Below are positions 39,767-49,232 of a stretch of DNA of 64,000 nucleotides, one piece after another. Within the stretch, counting starts at the first letter, position 1, and each line of letters begins with the position of its first letter. The stretch lies in assembly GCF_002975275.1 (NCBI RefSeq), contig NZ_PCOQ01000023.1, positions 1 to 64,000 of the forward strand, written 5' to 3'. The notes beneath the pieces were generated by a model. That model was not told the origin of the DNA, made no database searches, and was given only the letters and a program-made list of their open reading frames with translations. Source of the DNA: Achromobacter sp. MYb9. GTDB taxonomy: Bacteria > Pseudomonadota > Gammaproteobacteria > Burkholderiales > Burkholderiaceae_B. The position numbers and the translations under genes are program-made.

Positions 39767-39778
39767 AACTGCCGCACG

Positions 39779-41086
39779 ATGATCTGGCTGCGCACACTTT
39801 TCCTGGTCGCCCTGTGGGCGGTGATTTCACTACTGGCGCAATGGCTCATAGGAGACCCGGCGGGCTGGATCGTGTTTTCGGCCGTGCTGGCCGTCATGCT
39901 GCTTTGGCGCAGCTGGAGGCTGACGCTGGTCTCGCAATGGGCCCACCACCCGGACACCTCCCCCCCCGCCTCCGTCGGGCCTTGGGACGACATCCTCGCC
40001 CCCCTCTACCGCTATACCCGCGCCCGTGCCCGCGAGCTGGCCGAAACCCGCGACACCATGCAAGGCATGCTGGCCGCCGCCCAGGCGTTGCCGGACGGCG
40101 CGGTCACGCTGAATGCGGACTTCCAGATCGACTGGTGCAACCGCATGGCGCGCCAGCACCTGGGCCTGCGCCTGCCGGCCGACCGCGGCCATAACCTGCT
40201 GAACCTGCTGCGCGCGCCGGAATTCGTGGAATACGCGCATCGGCCGGCCTGGCCCGAACCCATCCTGGTGCGCCTGGGCCAGAACGGCCAGGAACGCCTG
40301 ATGATGATGCAGCTGACGGCTTATGCCAGCAATCAGCGCCTGCTTATCACCCGCGACGTCACCCAGATCGAACGCCTGGAAACCACGCGCCGCGATTTCG
40401 TGGCCAACGTCTCGCACGAACTGCGCACGCCGCTGACCGTGCTGGCCGGGTTCCTGGAAACGCTGCGTGACATGCCGGCCGACGCGCTGCCCGAAGAACA
40501 GCGCGCGCAGTACATCGACATGATGCACGAGCAGGCCCAGCGCATGCAGGCCATCGTGGAAGACCTGCTGACCTTGTCCACGCTGGAATCTTCGCCGGGT
40601 AGCGATCCGCGCGCCATCAACATGGGCGCGTTGCTGCAGAAGGCGCGCCAGCAGATCGAAGCGCTGTCGGGCGGACGCCACGTGCTGGAATGGCATATCG
40701 ACGACACGCTGGACGTGCTGGGCGCCGAAACCGAGCTGACCTCAGCGCTATCGAACCTGCTGACCAACGCGGTGCGCTACACGCCGGACGGCGGCACGAT
40801 CACGGTTCGCTGGGAACGTGAGGCGGACGGCGGCGCGCGCTACAGCGTGCAGGACACCGGCATCGGCATCCCTGCCCGCCACCTGCCGCGCCTGACGGAA
40901 CGGTTCTACCGCGTGGACCGCGGCCGCTCGCGCGCCGTCGGCGGCACCGGCCTGGGCCTGGCGATTACCAAGCACATCGCCATGCGCCACGACGCCGAAC
41001 TGCTCATCACCAGCGAACCCGGCAAGGGCAGCGTCTTCGCGCTGCGCTTTCCGGCCGAGCGCATCGCCATCGACGAGCCGACGTAA
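39779..41086 (+). CDS. phoR: Phosphate regulon sensor kinase PhoR
   Basis: This 435-residue membrane histidine kinase has two N-terminal hydrophobic helices ([18 protein letters not shown], then [14 protein letters not shown]) without a large periplasmic loop, as in PhoR. A PAS region ([19 protein letters not shown]) precedes the dimerisation/phospho-acceptor box ([19 protein letters not shown]). The ATPase domain has N, D and G boxes ([31 protein letters not shown]). It forms an operon with phoB. The window has no pst or phoU genes. Confidence 0.94.
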   Translation: MIWLRTLFLVALWAVISLLAQWLIGDPAGWIVFSAVLAVMLLWRSWRLTLVSQWAHHPDTSPPASVGPWDDILAPLYRYTRARARELAETRDTMQGMLAAAQALPDGAVTLNADFQIDWCNRMARQHLGLRLPADRGHNLLNLLRAPEFVEYAHRPAWPEPILVRLGQNGQERLMMMQLTAYASNQRLLITRDVTQIERLETTRRDFVANVSHELRTPLTVLAGFLETLRDMPADALPEEQRAQYIDMMHEQAQRMQAIVEDLLTLSTLESSPGSDPRAINMGALLQKARQQIEALSGGRHVLEWHIDDTLDVLGAETELTSALSNLLTNAVRYTPDGGTITVRWEREADGGARYSVQDTGIGIPARHLPRLTERFYRVDRGRSRAVGGTGLGLAITKHIAMRHDAELLITSEPGKGSVFALRFPAERIAIDEPT

Positions 41087-41108
41087 GGCCCGGCCAGGCC
41101 GCGACCCT

Positions 41109-41130
41109 CCGCGCCGCATCCGTGGCGCGG
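41109..41130 (+). other. GC-rich hairpin between phoR and the copper regulator gene
   Basis: CCGCGCC (41109-41115) pairs with GGCGCGG (41124-41130) with an 8-base loop, without a following T-run. It lies 22 bases past phoR. It may partially attenuate readthrough into the copper two-component genes. Confidence 0.4.
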
Positions 41131-41147
41131 ATGGTAAATTCCCGGCC

Positions 41148-41846
41148 ATGCGCATCCTGGTCATCGAAGACGAACCCAAACTGGCCGACTACCTGAAGAA
41201 GGGCCTGTCGGAGCAAAGCCATGTCGTGGACCTTGCCCGCGACGGCGTCGACGGGCTGCATCTGGCGCTGGAAGGCGCCTACGACCTGATCGTGCTGGAC
41301 GTGATGCTGCCGGGCGTGGACGGCTTCGGCATCCTGGCTTCAGTGCGCGCGCAGAAAGACACCCCCATCCTGATGCTGACCGCGCGCGACGCGGTGGAAG
41401 ACCGCGTGCGCGGCCTGGAAGGCGGCGCCGACGACTACCTGGTCAAGCCCTTCGCGTTTTCCGAGCTGCTGGCGCGCGTGCAGGCGCTGCTGCGCCGCGG
41501 ACGCACGCAGGAACCCACGCTGCTGCGGCTGGCTGACCTGGAACTGGACCTGGCGCGCCGGCGCGCGCAACGCAGCGGACGCCGGCTGGACCTGACCGCC
41601 AAGGAATTCAGCCTGCTGGCGCTGCTGCTGCGCCGCCAGGGACAGGTGCTGTCGCGTACCACGTTGGCCGAACAGGTCTGGGACATGAACTTCGACAGCG
41701 ACACCAACGTCATCGACGTGGCGGTGCGGCGCTTGCGCAGCAAGCTGGACGATCCGTTCGACACCAAACTGCTGCATACCGTGCGCGGCATGGGCTACGT
41801 GCTGGAGTCGCGCCCGCCCCCCCATCCGGCGCCCCATTCCGAATGA
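41148..41846 (+). CDS. copR: Copper-responsive response regulator, CopR/CusR type
   Basis: This 232-residue OmpR-type regulator has a receiver with Asp in [15 protein letters not shown], Thr in ILMLTARD and Lys in [23 protein letters not shown] winged helix has [35 protein letters not shown], the heavy-metal (CusR/CopR/IrlR) version of the motif. It overlaps its sensor gene by 4 bases and lies directly upstream of copper-resistance genes, so copper is the probable signal; silver is an alternative. Confidence 0.92.
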   Translation: MRILVIEDEPKLADYLKKGLSEQSHVVDLARDGVDGLHLALEGAYDLIVLDVMLPGVDGFGILASVRAQKDTPILMLTARDAVEDRVRGLEGGADDYLVKPFAFSELLARVQALLRRGRTQEPTLLRLADLELDLARRRAQRSGRRLDLTAKEFSLLALLLRRQGQVLSRTTLAEQVWDMNFDSDTNVIDVAVRRLRSKLDDPFDTKLLHTVRGMGYVLESRPPPHPAPHSE

Positions 41847-43243
41847 AACCGCCGCGCATGCGCTCGATGCAGGCGCGGCTGACGCTGTTGCTGGGCGCCA
41901 TTGCGCTGCTGGTCTCCAGTTTGGCGGGGGCCACGCTGTTCTGGGCGCTCAAGCGCGAAGTCGAGCGCCAGGAAATCACCGAGGTCAACGGCAAGCTGGA
42001 ACTGATCAACCACCTGATCGACATGCAGAACAGCGCCAGCGGCCTGCACGATCTGGCCGCCACCTTCGACGAAATGCGCGCAGGCCAGGGCCAGTTGGGC
42101 ATCTGGATCGTGGACGCGCAGGGCAACGCCGTCTACGGCGGCGCCCTGCCCGAAACACTGGACACCGTGGGCGGCCAACAGGTCGTCCTGCAAACGGCGG
42201 ATGGTGGACGCATGCGCGGTTTGCGGGTGGCCATGAACGACCGCATTCTGCCGGGCGCGCAGCTGACCGTGGCAGTCAGCACCCGCACCAGTTCGCAGTT
42301 CTTGTACGCCTATGGCACGGCTTTGGTGCTGATCTGCGCGCTGTGGGTGGGCGCGACGGTCGTGCTGGCGGCCTGGGCCGTGCGCCGCAGCATGGCGCCC
42401 ACGCGCCGGCTGTCGGAACAGGCCGCGCGCATCCAGCCCGACAACCTGGCGCTGCGCCTGCCGCTGGAAGACACCGACCGCGAACTCCACGAACTGGTGC
42501 GGTCGTTCAACCGCACGCTGGAGCGGCTGCAGGCGGCCTATCAGCAAATGGAAGGCTTCAATGCCGACGTGGCGCATGAACTGCGCACGCCGCTGGCCAC
42601 ATTGATCAATGGCGCGCAGGTCATGCTGTCGTCGCCGCGCAATGCCGCCGAACTGCGCGACGCCCTGGAATCCAATCTGGAAGAGCTCGAAGACCTGAAG
42701 AAGCTGGTCAACGACATGCTGTTCCTGGCCCGCGCGGACCGTGGCGAACTGGCCGCGGACCTGGCCCCGGTATCGCTGGCGGCCGAGGCCCGCCGCGTGG
42801 CGGAATACTACGAAGCCACCCTGGACGAACACGGCGTGCGCCTGCGCTGCGAGGGCGACGCCACCGTGGCCGCCAATCCCGGGCTGGTGCGCCGCGCCTT
42901 GGCCAACCTGATCTCCAATGCCATCAAGGCCACGCCCGCAGGGCACGACATCGTGCTGCGCTGCTCGGCATCGCCGGCGGGCGCGCGGGTGGAAGTGCGC
43001 AATCCCGGCCCCCCCATTCCGCCCGCCGACCTGCCCCGCATTTTCGACCGCTTCTTCCGGTCGGGGCAGGCGCGCGCGCCGCGCAGCGAGGGCCACGGCC
43101 TGGGCCTGGCCATCGTGCGCGCCATCGCCCGCATGCACGGCGGCGATGTGGACGCGGTGTCGGACCTCCATGGCACGGTGGTCGGCATCACGCTGCGCGG
43201 GCCCGTGCCGCCCGCGGCTTCCGGCAACATTACAAAACCGTAA
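41843..43243 (+). CDS. copS: Heavy-metal sensor histidine kinase, CopS/CusS type
   Basis: This is a 466-residue inner-membrane kinase. An N-terminal helix ([24 protein letters not shown]) is followed by a periplasmic sensing domain to about residue 150, then a second helix ([22 protein letters not shown]) and a HAMP segment. The phospho-acceptor box is [21 protein letters not shown] and the ATPase domain is compact ([29 protein letters not shown]). It starts at the ATG overlapping the regulator stop. The last codons overlap a putative copper box used by the next operon. Confidence 0.92.
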   Translation: MKPPRMRSMQARLTLLLGAIALLVSSLAGATLFWALKREVERQEITEVNGKLELINHLIDMQNSASGLHDLAATFDEMRAGQGQLGIWIVDAQGNAVYGGALPETLDTVGGQQVVLQTADGGRMRGLRVAMNDRILPGAQLTVAVSTRTSSQFLYAYGTALVLICALWVGATVVLAAWAVRRSMAPTRRLSEQAARIQPDNLALRLPLEDTDRELHELVRSFNRTLERLQAAYQQMEGFNADVAHELRTPLATLINGAQVMLSSPRNAAELRDALESNLEELEDLKKLVNDMLFLARADRGELAADLAPVSLAAEARRVAEYYEATLDEHGVRLRCEGDATVAANPGLVRRALANLISNAIKATPAGHDIVLRCSASPAGARVEVRNPGPPIPPADLPRIFDRFFRSGQARAPRSEGHGLGLAIVRAIARMHGGDVDAVSDLHGTVVGITLRGPVPPAASGNITKP

Positions 43244-43244
43244 T
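43229..43244. promoter_or_regulatory. Candidate copper box ATTAC-N6-GTAAT
   Basis: ATTACAAAACCGTAAT is a perfect 5-bp inverted repeat with a 6-base centre. It covers the sensor stop codon and lies 71 bases before the cupredoxin start. It is close to the TTAC-containing dyads reported for CopR/CusR-type regulators. A possible -10 (TACAGT, 43278-43283) follows about 33 bases later. Confidence 0.6.
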
Positions 43245-43314
43245 CCGAACGACAGAATCGGGTCACCCCCGCTTTCCTACAGTGTCATCACGGCCATCCC
43301 TCTCTAGGACTCTC

Positions 43315-43803
43315 GTGAAAGACACCCTGATCCGCTTTACCCAAGCCGCCGCGCTGACCTTGCTGGTCGCTGGCGCCGCGCAGGCCGCAGGCGACCACGC
43401 CGGCCACGGCATGTCCATGCCTGCCGCCTCGACGCCCATCGGCAAGCCGGGCGATGCCGCCCGCGCCACGCGCACCATCGATGTCGACATGACCGACGCC
43501 ATGCGCTTCACGCCCGATCGCATCGAAGTCAAGGCAGGCGAGACGGTGCGCATCAACGTGCGCAATTCCGGAAAGATCCGCCACGAGCTGGTGCTGGGCA
43601 CCGATGCGGACTTGAAGGCGCACTACGACATGATGATGAAAGACCCCGGCATGCGCCACGAAGAGGCGAACGCCGTGTCGCTGGAAGCCGGCAAGAGCGG
43701 CCAGATCGTCTGGCGTTTCGACAAGGCGGGCACCGTTTCCTTCGGCTGCCTGGAGCCCGGCCACTACAGCGCCGGCATGAAGGGAGCGGTGTCGGTCCTT
43801 TGA
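43315..43803 (+). CDS. Periplasmic cupredoxin-like copper protein
   Basis: This 162-residue protein has a signal peptide (LTLLVAGAAQAAGD) and a His/Met-rich mature N-terminus (HAGHGMSMP). The plastocyanin-like fold has KIRHELVLG and the type-1 copper loop FGCLEPGHYSAGM (Cys, His, Met ligands). Such proteins occur at the head of copper operons as periplasmic copper binders or electron carriers. I use the GTG at 43315 because AGGA lies five bases before it; another GTG at 43282 adds 11 residues without a ribosome site. It sits 19 bases upstream of copA. Confidence 0.85.
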   Translation: MKDTLIRFTQAAALTLLVAGAAQAAGDHAGHGMSMPAASTPIGKPGDAARATRTIDVDMTDAMRFTPDRIEVKAGETVRINVRNSGKIRHELVLGTDADLKAHYDMMMKDPGMRHEEANAVSLEAGKSGQIVWRFDKAGTVSFGCLEPGHYSAGMKGAVSVL

Positions 43804-43822
43804 CGCCCGGCGCCTTCTTTCC

Positions 43823-45547
43823 ATGAGCACATCTCCCCCTCTTGCCCGCCGCCGCTTCGTGCAGGGCCTGGCCGCCGGCGGCGCGCTGGCCGCGCTGGGC
43901 GGCTGGCGCGCCGCATTGGCCGCGCCCGCGCCTGCCACCGAATTGCGCGGCACGGAATTCCATCTGGAAATCGGCGAAACGCCCGTGAACTTCACCGGCG
44001 CCGCACGCATCGGCACCACCGTCAACGGCCAGGTGCCCGCGCCGCTCCTGCGTTGGCGCGAAGGCGACACGGTGACCCTGCACGTCACCAACCGGCTGCG
44101 CGAACAGACCTCCATTCACTGGCACGGCATCTTGCTGCCAACCGACATGGACGGCGTGCCCGGCCTGAGCTTTTCGGGCATCGACCCGGGCCAGACCTTC
44201 ACCTACCGCTTCCCGGTGCGCCAGAGCGGCACGTACTGGTATCACAGCCACTCGGGCTTTCAGGAACAGACCGGCCTGTACGGCGCCATCGTCATCGACC
44301 CGCGCCGCCGCGACCCCATCGCGTCGGACCGCGACTACACGGTGCTGCTGTCCGACTGGACGGACGAAGACCCGATGCGGCTCTTCAACAAACTGAAGGT
44401 GATGCCCGAGTACTACAACCGCATCCAGCCCAGCGTCCAGAGCCTGGCCGCCGACGCGCAGGAACGCGGCTGGCGCGCGGCGTTGTCCGAACGGCTGATG
44501 TGGGAACAGATGCGCATGACGCCGACGGACCTGGCCGACGTGTCGGGCGCCACCTACACCTACCTGACCAACGGCGCGACGCCCTCGGGCAACTGGACCG
44601 GGCTGTTCAAGCCGGGCGAACGCATCCGACTGCGCTTCATCAACGGGTCCGCGATGACGTACTTCGACGTGCGTATCCCGGGCCTGAAAATGACGGTCGT
44701 GGCCGCCGACGGGCAGGACGTGCGGCCCGTCGGCGTCGAAGAATTCCGCATCGGCGTGGCCGAGACCTATGACGTGATCGTCGAGCCGCAGGACGACCGC
44801 GCCTACACCATCTTTTCCCAGGCGATGGACCGCTCGGGTTTTGCTCGCGCGACGCTGGCGCCGCGCGCCGGCATGCAGGCCGACGTGCCCGCGCTGGACC
44901 GCGTTCAATTGCTGGGCATGATGGACATGGGCATGGCGCACGACATGGGTGGAGGTTCAGGCGGCATGGCCGGCATGGACCATGGCGGCCACGGCGACTC
45001 TGCCGCCGGGCAAGGCGGCATGGTCGAAATCAGGCACCCCTACCCGACCGAGCGCGGCGTCAGCAATTCCATGCTGCCCGACGTGGTGTCGACACGCCTG
45101 GACGACCCGGGCGTGGGGCTGCGCGACAACGGCCGCCGGGTGCTGACGTACGCCGATCTGCACTCCATTCGGGAACCCGAAGACAATCGCGCGCCCTCTC
45201 GCGAGATCGAACTGCACCTGACCGGCAACATGGAACGCTACATGTGGTCGTTCAATGGCGTGAAATTCTCGGACGCCAAACCCATCGTGCTGCGCTACGG
45301 CGAACGTGTGCGCTTCGTGCTGGTCAACGACACGATGATGACGCACCCGATCCATCTGCATGGCCTGTGGAGCGACCTGGAATCGCCCGACGGCGCGTTT
45401 CAGGTGCGCAAGCACACCATCACCCTCAACCCGGCGCAGCGGCTGAGCTATCGCGTCAGCGCCGATGCGCGTGGACTTTGGGCCTACCACTGCCACCTGC
45501 TGTATCACATGGAGGCCGGCATGTTCAGAGCGGTCGTGGTGGAGTAA
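43823..45547 (+). CDS. copA: Multicopper oxidase CopA (periplasmic copper resistance)
   Basis: This 574-residue periplasmic oxidase is thought to oxidise Cu(I) and store copper. A twin-arginine signal (ARRRFVQGLAAGGALAALGG) shows folded export. The four copper-ligand motifs are intact: SIHWHGI, YWYHSHSGF, HPIHLHGLW and AYHCHLLYHMEAGM. A Met/His-rich insert near residues 370-400 (MMDMGMAHDMGGG, then MAGMDHGGHGD) is typical of PcoA/CopA and probably collects Cu(I). copB follows after 3 bases. Confidence 0.95.
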   Translation: MSTSPPLARRRFVQGLAAGGALAALGGWRAALAAPAPATELRGTEFHLEIGETPVNFTGAARIGTTVNGQVPAPLLRWREGDTVTLHVTNRLREQTSIHWHGILLPTDMDGVPGLSFSGIDPGQTFTYRFPVRQSGTYWYHSHSGFQEQTGLYGAIVIDPRRRDPIASDRDYTVLLSDWTDEDPMRLFNKLKVMPEYYNRIQPSVQSLAADAQERGWRAALSERLMWEQMRMTPTDLADVSGATYTYLTNGATPSGNWTGLFKPGERIRLRFINGSAMTYFDVRIPGLKMTVVAADGQDVRPVGVEEFRIGVAETYDVIVEPQDDRAYTIFSQAMDRSGFARATLAPRAGMQADVPALDRVQLLGMMDMGMAHDMGGGSGGMAGMDHGGHGDSAAGQGGMVEIRHPYPTERGVSNSMLPDVVSTRLDDPGVGLRDNGRRVLTYADLHSIREPEDNRAPSREIELHLTGNMERYMWSFNGVKFSDAKPIVLRYGERVRFVLVNDTMMTHPIHLHGLWSDLESPDGAFQVRKHTITLNPAQRLSYRVSADARGLWAYHCHLLYHMEAGMFRAVVVE

Positions 45548-45550
45548 GCG

Positions 45551-46480
45551 ATGACGACTCAATGCAAACTGATGGGCGCCTGCGTCCTGGCCTTGACCCT
45601 GGGCGCATCGGGCGTCCACGCGCAACCCGCCGCGATGGACCATTCCAGCATGCCCGGCATGGACCACGGCGCGATGCCGCCAGCCGCCCCGCCTGCCCCG
45701 GAGCCAGCGCCGGCCGCCATGGACCACGCGGCGATGGGGCACGGCGCCCCCGCGTCGAACGCGCCGCCGGCGGGCAGCCTGCCGACGAGCGACGGCGCGG
45801 GCGAGCGCGACTACGACAGCTACGGTATTCACCCGCACATGATGGACAACGCGTCCACCTGGCAGGTGCTGTTCGACAAATTCGGCGTCACGCGCAATCG
45901 CGACGGCGAAAACGCCCTGGACTGGGACGGCCGCTTCTGGTTCGGGTCGGCCACCGATCGCCTGCTCATCAAGAGTGAAGGCGAACGCGAAAGCGGCGGC
46001 GGCTCGGAGGGCAAGGTCGAAGCCTACTGGAGCCATGCCGTATCGCCCTTCTGGAACCTGCAACTGGGCGCGCGCCGCGATATCGGCACCGGGCCCAAGC
46101 GCAACTGGGCCGCGTTCGGCGTCGAAGGCCTGCTGCCCTACAACATCGAACTGGAGACCACCGCCTATGTGGGATCGTCTGGCCGCACCGCGCTGGCGCT
46201 GAAGGCCGAGTACGACCTGCTGCTGACGCAGCGCCTGATCCTCACGCCGGAAATCGAGGCCAGCCTGTACGGCAAGCGCGACCCGGAACGCGGCATCGGT
46301 TCGGGCCTGTCGACCGGGTCGCTCTCTTTGCGGCTACGCTATGAGGTCACGCGCGAGTTCGCCCCGTACATCGGCGTCTCGTTCGAACGGAAATTCGGCC
46401 AGACCGCCAGCTACGCCGCCGACGCCGGGGCCAGCCGGTCCCAAACCGCCGTCATGGCGGGCGTGCGGTTCTGGTTCTGA
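45551..46480 (+). CDS. copB: Outer-membrane copper resistance protein CopB
   Basis: This 309-residue protein has a signal peptide (GASGVHAQP), a Met/His-rich N-terminal segment (MDHSSMPGMDHGAMP, later MDHAAMGHG) and an amphipathic beta-barrel domain ending in an aromatic residue (AVMAGVRFWF). YDSYGIHPHMMDN, WDGRFWFGSATDRLLIKSEGE and EAYWSHAVSPFWNLQLGARRD are CopB/PcoB signatures. It likely binds or exports copper at the outer membrane. GGAG inside the copA end serves as its ribosome site. No copC or copD follows, unlike the Pseudomonas copABCD operon. Confidence 0.93.
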   Translation: MTTQCKLMGACVLALTLGASGVHAQPAAMDHSSMPGMDHGAMPPAAPPAPEPAPAAMDHAAMGHGAPASNAPPAGSLPTSDGAGERDYDSYGIHPHMMDNASTWQVLFDKFGVTRNRDGENALDWDGRFWFGSATDRLLIKSEGERESGGGSEGKVEAYWSHAVSPFWNLQLGARRDIGTGPKRNWAAFGVEGLLPYNIELETTAYVGSSGRTALALKAEYDLLLTQRLILTPEIEASLYGKRDPERGIGSGLSTGSLSLRLRYEVTREFAPYIGVSFERKFGQTASYAADAGASRSQTAVMAGVRFWF

Positions 46481-46524
46481 CGCGGTATCGCGCCCCTCTC
46501 ATCCCTATTCGTGCACGGAGCATC

Positions 46525-46983
46525 ATGAACATTTCCCGCATCACGCGCCGACTGATTCTTGCCACGGCGCTTGCCGCCCCCGTCTTCGCCACGGCGCAGA
46601 CGCCCGTGAAGATCGAGGTCTGGAAGACGCCCACCTGCGGCTGCTGCGAAGACTGGGTCAAGCACATGCGCGACAGCGGTTTCGCCGTCACCACGCACGA
46701 CGTGCAGGACACCGGCCCCATCCGCCGCAACGCGGGCATGGCCGACTACGGGTCCTGCCATACCGCCGTCGTGGACGGCTACGCGGTCGAAGGCCACGTG
46801 CCCGCCAGCGACGTCCGCCGCCTGCTCCTGGAAAAGCCGGACGCCGCCGGCCTGGCCGCGCCCGGCATGCCGCTGGGATCGCCCGGCATGGACGGCCCCG
46901 AGTACGGCGGGCGCAAGACCCCGCACGACATCCTGCTGGTGGACAAGCAAGGCGGCGCGAAGGTCTTCCAGGCGTACCGCTGA
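46525..46983 (+). CDS. DUF411 periplasmic metal-binding protein
   Basis: This 152-residue secreted protein (signal ALAAPVFATAQ) begins its mature part with VEVWKTPTCGCCEDWVKHM, a CxCC motif typical of the DUF411 family, and has a further Cys-His in YGSCHTAVV. Members accompany copper-resistance genes and are considered copper binders or chaperones; a firm function is not established. It is 44 bases downstream of copB and so likely the last gene of the copper operon. Confidence 0.88.
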   Translation: MNISRITRRLILATALAAPVFATAQTPVKIEVWKTPTCGCCEDWVKHMRDSGFAVTTHDVQDTGPIRRNAGMADYGSCHTAVVDGYAVEGHVPASDVRRLLLEKPDAAGLAAPGMPLGSPGMDGPEYGGRKTPHDILLVDKQGGAKVFQAYR

Positions 46984-47029
46984 AACAATTCATCCACACC
47001 GTCTCAATGGCTACTCCTTGCACTGCAGC

Positions 47030-47062
47030 AAAAATGCGCCACAATCGATAAAACGCATTTTT
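47030..47062. other. 9-bp inverted repeat AAAAATGCG / CGCATTTTT
   Basis: AAAAATGCG (47030-47038) and CGCATTTTT (47054-47062) are perfect inverted repeats with a 15-base centre, 18 bases before the serA start. It can be read as a weak terminator for the copper operon (stem followed by Ts) or as an operator for serA. Confidence 0.5.
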
Positions 47063-47080
47063 CACCCACCCCTGGCAGTC

Positions 47081-48277
47081 ATGGCAAAAATCGTCCTGTT
47101 CGAGAACATCCATCCGAGCGCGCGCGCAGTCTTCGAAGCCGCCGGTTACACCGACATCGTCACGCACGCCGCGGCCCTGCCGCCGGCGAAAATGCAGGAA
47201 GCCCTGCGTGGCGTGCACGTGGCGGGGATCCGTTCTCGCACGCACCTGGACGCCGCCCTGCTGTCCAGCCCCGACCTGCGCGTCGTGGGCTGCTTCTGCA
47301 TCGGCACCAACCAGGTCGACCTGGATTCCGCCATGCAGCGCGGGGTTCCGGTGTTCAACGCGCCGTTCTCCAACACGCGTTCGGTGGCCGAACTGGTGTT
47401 GGGCGAGGCCATCCTGCTGCTGCGCCGGATTCCCGAAAAGAACGCCCGCGTGCATCTGGGCCATTGGGACAAGAGCGCCTCGGGCGCCTTTGAAACGCGC
47501 GGCAAGACGCTGGGCATCGTGGGCTACGGCAATATCGGTTCGCAGATCAGCACGCTGGCCGAGGGCCTGGGCATGCGCGTCGTCTACCACGACGTGGAAG
47601 CCAAGCTGCCGCTGGGCAACGCCCGCCCCGCCGGGACGCTCAACGACTTGCTGGAACAGGCCGACGTGGTGACGCTGCACGTGCCGGGCGGCAAGTCCAC
47701 CGAGAACATCATGAATGCGGAAACCATCGGCCGCATGCGGCGCGGCGCGATCCTCATCAACGCTTCGCGTGGCACGGTCGTGGACATCGACGCCCTGCAT
47801 GCCGCGCTGAAGTCCGGCCATCTGGCGGGCGCCGCGCTGGACGTGTTCCCCACCGAGCCCAAGGGCGCGGACGAACCGCTGGCCAGCCCGCTGATCGGCC
47901 TGCCCAACGTCATCCTGACGCCGCACATTGGCGGCAGCACGCAGGAATCGCAAGAGAACATCGGCCGCGAAGTGGCCGAGAAACTGGTGCGCTTCATGCA
48001 GGCCGGCACGACCAAGGGCGCGGTCAACTTCCCCGAACTGCCCTACCTGGAGCCGGCCGGCGCCACTCGCATCCTGCACGTGCACCGCAACGCCCCGGGC
48101 GCGCTTGGCACGCTGGACAACCTGATGGCGCAGCACGGCCTGAACATCGTCAGCCAGATCTTGCAGACCAAGGGCCAGATTGGCTACGTGATCACCGACG
48201 TGGAAGGCCAGGTCGATGACGCGGTGATGACCACGTTGCGCGATCACCCCATCACGGTCCGCTGCGACCGGCTGTAA
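47081..48277 (+). CDS. serA: D-3-phosphoglycerate dehydrogenase SerA
   Basis: SerA (398 residues) oxidises 3-phosphoglycerate to 3-phosphohydroxypyruvate, the first step of serine synthesis. The NAD-binding motif is IVGYGNIGSQIS. The catalytic Arg/Glu/His of D-2-hydroxyacid dehydrogenases are in NASRGTVVD, DVFPTEPKG and LTPHIGGSTQESQ. A C-terminal ACT domain (ILHVHRNAPGALGTLDNLMAQHGLN) is the serine-feedback site, as in the short E. coli-type enzyme. ATG at 47081 is chosen. It ends at a strong terminator. Confidence 0.94.
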   Translation: MAKIVLFENIHPSARAVFEAAGYTDIVTHAAALPPAKMQEALRGVHVAGIRSRTHLDAALLSSPDLRVVGCFCIGTNQVDLDSAMQRGVPVFNAPFSNTRSVAELVLGEAILLLRRIPEKNARVHLGHWDKSASGAFETRGKTLGIVGYGNIGSQISTLAEGLGMRVVYHDVEAKLPLGNARPAGTLNDLLEQADVVTLHVPGGKSTENIMNAETIGRMRRGAILINASRGTVVDIDALHAALKSGHLAGAALDVFPTEPKGADEPLASPLIGLPNVILTPHIGGSTQESQENIGREVAEKLVRFMQAGTTKGAVNFPELPYLEPAGATRILHVHRNAPGALGTLDNLMAQHGLNIVSQILQTKGQIGYVITDVEGQVDDAVMTTLRDHPITVRCDRL

Positions 48278-48297
48278 ATCCCGGTTGCGCCCAAACG

Positions 48298-48328
48298 GAA
48301 AGCGCCCCTTCGCGGGGCGCTTTTTTTT
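48298..48328 (+). terminator. Rho-independent terminator of serA
   Basis: AGCGCCCC (48301-48308) pairs with GGGGCGCT (48314-48321) and is followed by a run of eight Ts. A short T-run on the opposite strand could also help end the converging LysR gene. Confidence 0.9.
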
Positions 48329-48365
48329 GGCGGGCCTGCGCTGGCCGGCCGGGCCAAAGGCGGCG

Positions 48366-49232
48366 TCACGGCTCAGCCGCCGCCGTCATCAGGCATTCCG
48401 CCATCTTCTCGCGCACGCTGCCCGCGTCGAACGGCAGGCGGCCGATGATGCCGATTTCCCGGTGGAACGCTTGTTCGGCCAGCGGCACCAGGCGCAGCCC
48501 CGTCACGTCCAACCGCCGCAGCTGCGGCAGCAGCGCCACGCCCAGGCCGTGCCGAACCATATTGGCGATGGCTTCGATTTCGTCCAGTTCCACGGCTTCG
48601 TGCACATGGATGCGGTGCTTCTTCAAGAAGATATCCACCACCCGCCCGCCGAACGAGGCCCGGTCGTAACGGATGAAGGGCTGCGTCGCCAACAGTTCGC
48701 GCCAGGGCGCTGCGGGCAAGGATGCCGGCACGGCCAGCACCACCGGCTCATTCAGCAGGCGATGCCAGCCCAGTTCCGGCGGCAGCGTGAACGGCGGGCG
48801 GATCAGCACGGCCATGTCCACTTCGCCCGCGTCCACCTGCCCCAGCAGCGACAGCGACACACCGGGCACGATACGCACTCGCACATCGGGGTAGACGGCG
48901 CGAAAGCGGCCCAAGGCGCGCACCAGCAGGTCTTGCTGCACCGAGGCGATGGCGCCGATGCGCAACGACCCGCTGACCTGGCCGGCCCCGGCGGTCGTCA
49001 CCATGCGCTCAGCCATGGCGACGAGTTCTTCCGCCTGCGGCAGCATCTCGCGGCCATGGGCGTTCAACACGGCGGCCCGGGCTCCGCGATCAAACAGCGC
49101 CACGCCCAGGTATTCCTCCAGCCGCTTGATCTGGGCGCTGACGGCCGACTGCGTCAAACCCAGATGGGCGCCCGCGCCCGTGAACGTACCGTCTCGCGCC
49201 ACGGCGATGAAGGTTTTGAATTCTTTGATCAC
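48366..49232 (-). CDS. LysR-family transcriptional regulator
   Basis: This 288-residue LysR protein has an N-terminal helix-turn-helix (FKTFIAVARDGTFTGAGAHL, then GLTQSAVSAQIKRLEEYLG). Its co-inducer domain starts at GSLRIGAIASVQQDLL and contains EVDMAVLIRPPF. It is divergent from the VOC protein and 5-oxoprolinase genes, its likely targets. The start is ambiguous: the GTG at 49232 gives a normal LysR N-terminus (VIKEFKTF), while a TTG at 49277 would add 15 residues. Neither has a good ribosome site. A palindrome overlaps the GTG. Confidence 0.85.
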   Translation of the reverse strand: MIKEFKTFIAVARDGTFTGAGAHLGLTQSAVSAQIKRLEEYLGVALFDRGARAAVLNAHGREMLPQAEELVAMAERMVTTAGAGQVSGSLRIGAIASVQQDLLVRALGRFRAVYPDVRVRIVPGVSLSLLGQVDAGEVDMAVLIRPPFTLPPELGWHRLLNEPVVLAVPASLPAAPWRELLATQPFIRYDRASFGGRVVDIFLKKHRIHVHEAVELDEIEAIANMVRHGLGVALLPQLRRLDVTGLRLVPLAEQAFHREIGIIGRLPFDAGSVREKMAECLMTAAAEP

